From contig NZ_JAAGPD010000006.1 in the NCBI RefSeq assembly GCF_017104565.1, positions 124,001 through 188,000 on the forward strand: a stretch of DNA of 64,000 nt, read 5' to 3'. Under the pieces are notes generated by a model. It did no database searches. It was given only the letters and a program-made list of their open reading frames with translations, and had not been told where the DNA came from. Below, one piece after another: positions 61,411 to 64,000 of this stretch; within the stretch, counting starts at the first letter, position 1, and each line of letters opens with the position of its first letter. The stretch comes from Paraburkholderia sp. Tr-20389. GTDB lineage: Bacteria; Pseudomonadota; Gammaproteobacteria; Burkholderiales; Burkholderiaceae. The translations under genes and the position numbers were made by a program.

Positions 61411-61509
61411 GCAGCTCCGTCGTGTGCCCGCAGCGCACTGCATGCGACAGCGAACCCATGGCCTGGTGTCAGGCATGCTTTTACTTCTGATGTTAGCGAG
61501 GCAGCTATC

Positions 61510-61956
61510 ATGGATCTAAGCCCACATTTCACGTTGGAAGAGTTTGTGGCGAGTCAGACCGCGTCGCGCGAAAACATCTCAAACGTTCCGGGTCCCGACA
61601 TCATCGTCAATCTCAAGGCGACTGCACAGGTACTGGAAAATGTGCGCGCGCTGCTCGGAAAGCCGGTTATCGTTTCGTCAGCCTATCGTTCACCCGAGTT
61701 GAACAAGGCCGTTAAAGGCGCCACTGACAGCGCGCACATCTACGGCCTCGCAGTGGATTTCATCTCACCGCAATACGGCACCCCACTCGATATTTGCCGG
61801 TTCATCCAGACATCCACGCTCGTGTTCGATCAACTGATCTTCGAACATACCTGGGTTCATCTCGGCTTACCGAAGACGGGCGCACCCAGTCGCCGGCAAC
61901 TGCTGACGGCACATTTCGGCGGTGGGCCTACGACATATACGACCGGGTTCGCGTAG
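61510..61956 (+). CDS. Small M15-family peptidase (D-Ala-D-Ala carboxypeptidase / endolysin-like)
   Basis: This 148-residue zinc peptidase domain has no signal peptide. The metal motif is in ATDSAHIYGLAVDFI (SxHxxGxAxD), and a final catalytic/metal pair is in IFEHTWVHLGL. The N-terminal LSPHFTLEEFVASQTASR segment is typical of phage-type and stand-alone M15A proteins that cleave peptidoglycan peptides. It starts 99 bases after the nSTAND gene on the same strand, with GAGG nine bases upstream. It could be a part of the same unit, a phage remnant or an independent gene; the absence of an export signal would need explaining if it acts on the wall. Confidence 0.85.
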   Translation: MDLSPHFTLEEFVASQTASRENISNVPGPDIIVNLKATAQVLENVRALLGKPVIVSSAYRSPELNKAVKGATDSAHIYGLAVDFISPQYGTPLDICRFIQTSTLVFDQLIFEHTWVHLGLPKTGAPSRRQLLTAHFGGGPTTYTTGFA

Positions 61957-61999
61957 CCCGCACCGGCGATGCGTAGTTTGAACCGATGCCTGCGACTCG

Positions 62000-62461
62000 T
62001 TACTCGACGTCCGGTTTGCGAAACGGCAGCACTTTCGCGGGCGGTCGCTTCCAACGCGAAAAGTGATTCGCAAGGTATCCCTTCACGCTTTGCGAAACGA
62101 GTTCCTGTGCGCCGGCGCGAAGCGTCTCGGCAACCTGTTCAACGGACTCGGCGCCCAGCACGATGAAGGTGACCGCCACTTCGCTCCACGCGAAGACGAT
62201 CGCGTGTGGCGCGCCGGTCTGGTGCTTCTCGTAGAGTGCCATCAGCGGTTCGCCAATCTCGCTCGTGTATTCCAGACCACGCAGCTTGCGGATATCGCGA
62301 ATATCTCCAGCTTGCCAGTCCATCTCCGATGGCTGGCGCGCATCGCTGTTCTCGTCGGCCGCGGCGTCCCCACGGTTTGGCCGCCTGTAGTGGCGACCGA
62401 TCAGCAGGCGGTATCCACTAGCCAGATGCTGAACCTGGGCGAGCGCCTCGTCGATCTCCAT
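62000..62461 (-). CDS. Conserved-looking protein of unknown function
   Basis: From the ATG at 62461, seven bases after GGGAGT, the product has 153 residues. An upstream in-frame start would add only ten residues. It is mostly helical (MEIDEALAQVQHLASGYRLLIGRHYRR; EPLMALYEKHQTGAPHAIVFAWSEVAVTFIVLGAESVEQVAETLRAGAQELV) with a charged centre and a basic C terminus (FSRWKRPPAKVLPFRK). I do not recognise the family. It is convergent with the M15 peptidase gene. Confidence 0.6.
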   Translation of the reverse strand: MEIDEALAQVQHLASGYRLLIGRHYRRPNRGDAAADENSDARQPSEMDWQAGDIRDIRKLRGLEYTSEIGEPLMALYEKHQTGAPHAIVFAWSEVAVTFIVLGAESVEQVAETLRAGAQELVSQSVKGYLANHFSRWKRPPAKVLPFRKPDVE

Positions 62462-62735
62462 GCCGGACTCCCGTCTGCAAGCGGAATTCAAATAGTTGAC
62501 GCCTTTTCCAGGTTGGGTGAGGGCCTCGCTCTGCCTGACGTCTGCGTTGCCTCATACTGCCAGGAAGAATCCAGCCTGCACCCGCTTTGAGCGCACCGCA
62601 AAAAGAACGCCTCGTTGGCTGTGACCGGCGCCAACGAGGCAGAACTGCACGGGCCGAGGAGATGGTGAGTTCCCGCGCAGAGTGCTTGCGCACACAGCAA
62701 CCGTGACTTCACACAGATACGTCCCGGAAGTTCAA
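62462..62735. other. Gap between two small accessory genes
   Basis: No credible gene is visible; open frames on both strands overlap one another and lack ribosome sites. The stretch probably holds the promoter of the leftward unknown gene. Confidence 0.5.
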
Positions 62736-63173
62736 TCAGGACCGGCGCGAAAGCATGCACAGGGCCTGGAAGGTTCGATGCTGTTCGTCATAGCCCTGCA
62801 GCGTGCCTTTGTTCCAGGTGATGCGGTTGTTCCGCCTTTCGGCCAGTTCCTTAGCCTCCTTCTTCGTCGGAATCCAGAAGACGCTACTTCTGACCCCTGG
62901 CATCTGCCAGATCCGCCCATCGTTCGCCAGCTGCGTCAGCACCGGATTGAGTGCCTGCACAGACTGACCGAGCTTGTCAGCGATCTCCTGCGTGCTGTAC
63001 CGGATGCCTTGCGTCATGACGGCCAGCACGTCACGTGAATTGACGCGTCTTCTTGTGTGTTCACCGGCCACGACGTCGATCTCTTCACCACTGGAATGGT
63101 CTCCGCGCGCAACCGCAAATGCGTCGCTGTCGGTGGCTGTTGCGTTTGACTGCCTACGCTTTGATGTGGACAT
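62736..63173 (-). CDS. Small winged-helix-like DNA-binding protein
   Basis: This 145-residue protein has a polar N terminus of about 45 residues and then a helix-turn-helix/winged-helix pattern (NSRDVLAVMTQGIRYSTQEIADKLGQSVQALNPVLTQLANDGRIWQMPG, about 44-93) ending in a beta wing (VRSSVFWIPT). A basic tail follows. GAGGG lies six bases before the ATG. It may be a local regulator of the accessory region; no target is evident. Confidence 0.65.
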   Translation of the reverse strand: MSTSKRRQSNATATDSDAFAVARGDHSSGEEIDVVAGEHTRRRVNSRDVLAVMTQGIRYSTQEIADKLGQSVQALNPVLTQLANDGRIWQMPGVRSSVFWIPTKKEAKELAERRNNRITWNKGTLQGYDEQHRTFQALCMLSRRS

Positions 63174-63501
63174 CTAACCCTCGACTAAGTACCAGTACGT
63201 TATGCTGCGAATGTATAACGAATCGCATCTGAAAACGTGAGTCAACAACTTGATTTTGATAACGAAGTAGTCATCGATAAACGCGCAACATTAAGGTATC
63301 TTTTTCCGAATCAAATACAGGAATCGGTAACTGTATTGATAGACGAGAGATGTTGGGTTTGCAAGGGTGGCGCATGCGCGTCGCTCTTCGATGACCGCAA
63401 TCGACCTCTCGATGTTCGCACGTCGCACGGCTACGGACATCGATGGTCTTCGTCGACCCCACCACGCAATGTGCCACTGGCGTGAGAAAGGCAAGCTTCG
63501 A
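63174..63501. other. AT-richer intergenic stretch
   Basis: The first half (about 63180-63350) is clearly less GC-rich than the window average. A possible 82-codon GTG-initiated frame at 63237-63485 on the plus strand has no ribosome site and no recognisable family, so I do not call it a gene. The stretch separates the accessory genes from the sulfatase gene. Confidence 0.5.
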
Positions 63502-64000
63502 TCAGGGCTCTGATATCGAGAACCACAAGTCGAACTTGTCGAACATGCCTAACATCTCGCGGAATCGGGTCCGGTCACCATCGAATTGCACCTTGTCGCT
63601 GCTGGACAGATCGGCAAGCTTCATTTTCCCCATGGCCACATCATTCAACGTCGTCCGGTCAAACGTGATGTTGGCGTCGGGGTGTTCAATGAGCTGATTC
63701 TTCGTGTAATTCATGACGCCATTGCGCACGGTAAGCCCGTAGCGTTCGTTCACGTCCGGAAGGATCAGATTGAAAGCGTAGTTCTTGTCGGCTGCTTTTG
63801 GACCATTCAGATGGATAGCAAGAAAGTCGAGGAACATCTCTGTCGTCATCGATCGAATAATGTCCGGTGCCGCGGTGTTGGTCGCCGACAGTCGCTTGAC
63901 ACCACCTCGCAGCTCTTGCGCGCCGCTGAGATACACGTTGCGCACCGGGCCCGACTCGGACTGATAGCCCAACTGTTCAAGAGCGTCGGCCTCGAGCAGC
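63502..64000 (-). CDS. Alkyl/aryl sulfatase (SdsA-like), C-terminal part only
   Basis: The frame is open to the right edge, so only about 166 C-terminal codons are present. The sequence ADALEQLGYQSESGPVRNVYLSGAQELRGG belongs to the dimerisation domain, and MTTEMFLDFLAIHLNGPKAADKNYAFNLILPDVNERYGLTVRNGVMNY through to the stop is the SCP2-like alkyl-sulfatase C-terminal domain that binds the alkyl chain. The catalytic metallo-beta-lactamase domain would lie beyond the window. Such enzymes release sulfate from alkyl sulfates such as SDS. Transcription is leftward; no hairpin is obvious after the stop. Confidence 0.9.
   Translation of the reverse strand, partial: LLEADALEQLGYQSESGPVRNVYLSGAQELRGGVKRLSATNTAAPDIIRSMTTEMFLDFLAIHLNGPKAADKNYAFNLILPDVNERYGLTVRNGVMNYTKNQLIEHPDANITFDRTTLNDVAMGKMKLADLSSSDKVQFDGDRTRFREMLGMFDKFDLWFSISEP

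Noticed and set aside
63237-63485. 82-codon GTG-initiated frame
   Set aside because: No ribosome site and no family resemblance; the second half resembles random high-GC translation.

Overview
The window is high-GC bacterial chromosome with dense, mostly short-gapped operons. The type VI secretion gene order, a fused persulfide dioxygenase-rhodanese of the type described from Burkholderia phytofirmans, many LysR/IclR/MocR-controlled catabolic operons and a trimeric-type porin together suggest a Burkholderiaceae beta-proteobacterium (Paraburkholderia/Caballeronia/Burkholderia group). That assignment is inference from gene content and family knowledge, not from a search. I found no rRNA, tRNA, CRISPR array, integrase or insertion sequence.

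Layout. 1-8175: part of a type VI secretion cluster. tssB-tssC-hcp-tssE-tssF run leftward (tssF leaves the window) behind a TPR lipoprotein gene; tssJ-tssK-tssL run rightward from a shared AT-rich divergent region and end at a terminator. 8275-14392: a GNAT acetyltransferase, then an amino-acid module (permease, DadA-like FAD dehydrogenase, orphan LivK-like binding protein) divergent from a MocR regulator with several palindromes between them. 14411-16229: sulfur/peroxide detoxification (persulfide dioxygenase-rhodanese, 1-Cys peroxiredoxin). 16591-24485: a seven-gene operon joining a polyamine/opine-type ABC importer to a three-part HcnABC/opine-oxidase-like flavoenzyme, facing an IclR regulator across TTCCATT-C-AATGGAA palindromes. 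24475-34599: stress and envelope genes (lipoprotein, Ohr, cNMP-domain flavoprotein, propeller lipoprotein, secreted hydrolase, LysR, cupin, AhpD-like protein, ECF41-type sigma factor). 34780-40216: porin, single-domain response regulator, aldo/keto reductase, sterol-desaturase-like hydroxylase, DedA-rhodanese fusion.

40217-41292 is a noncoding block built from two inverted 285-base copies of one repeat, each carrying a long perfect hairpin with compensating base changes, plus short tandem repeats. 41293-55467: a double-receiver protein; a peptide ABC importer with a gamma-glutamyltransferase (a possible glutathione/gamma-glutamyl peptide uptake unit) and its LysR; then a REC-GGDEF protein overlapping a 1343-residue hybrid histidine kinase.

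55468-63501 is an accessory region. Its core is a two-gene unit with overlapping ATGA: a SIR2-like/TIR fusion protein and a 1318-residue nSTAND NTPase with a membrane segment, a coiled coil and a beta-propeller, followed closely by a small M15 peptidase. This has the make-up of an immune or conflict system (NAD-consuming effector plus STAND sensor) and is the best candidate here for an undescribed system. Two small unassigned genes follow, and the window closes inside an alkyl-sulfatase gene.
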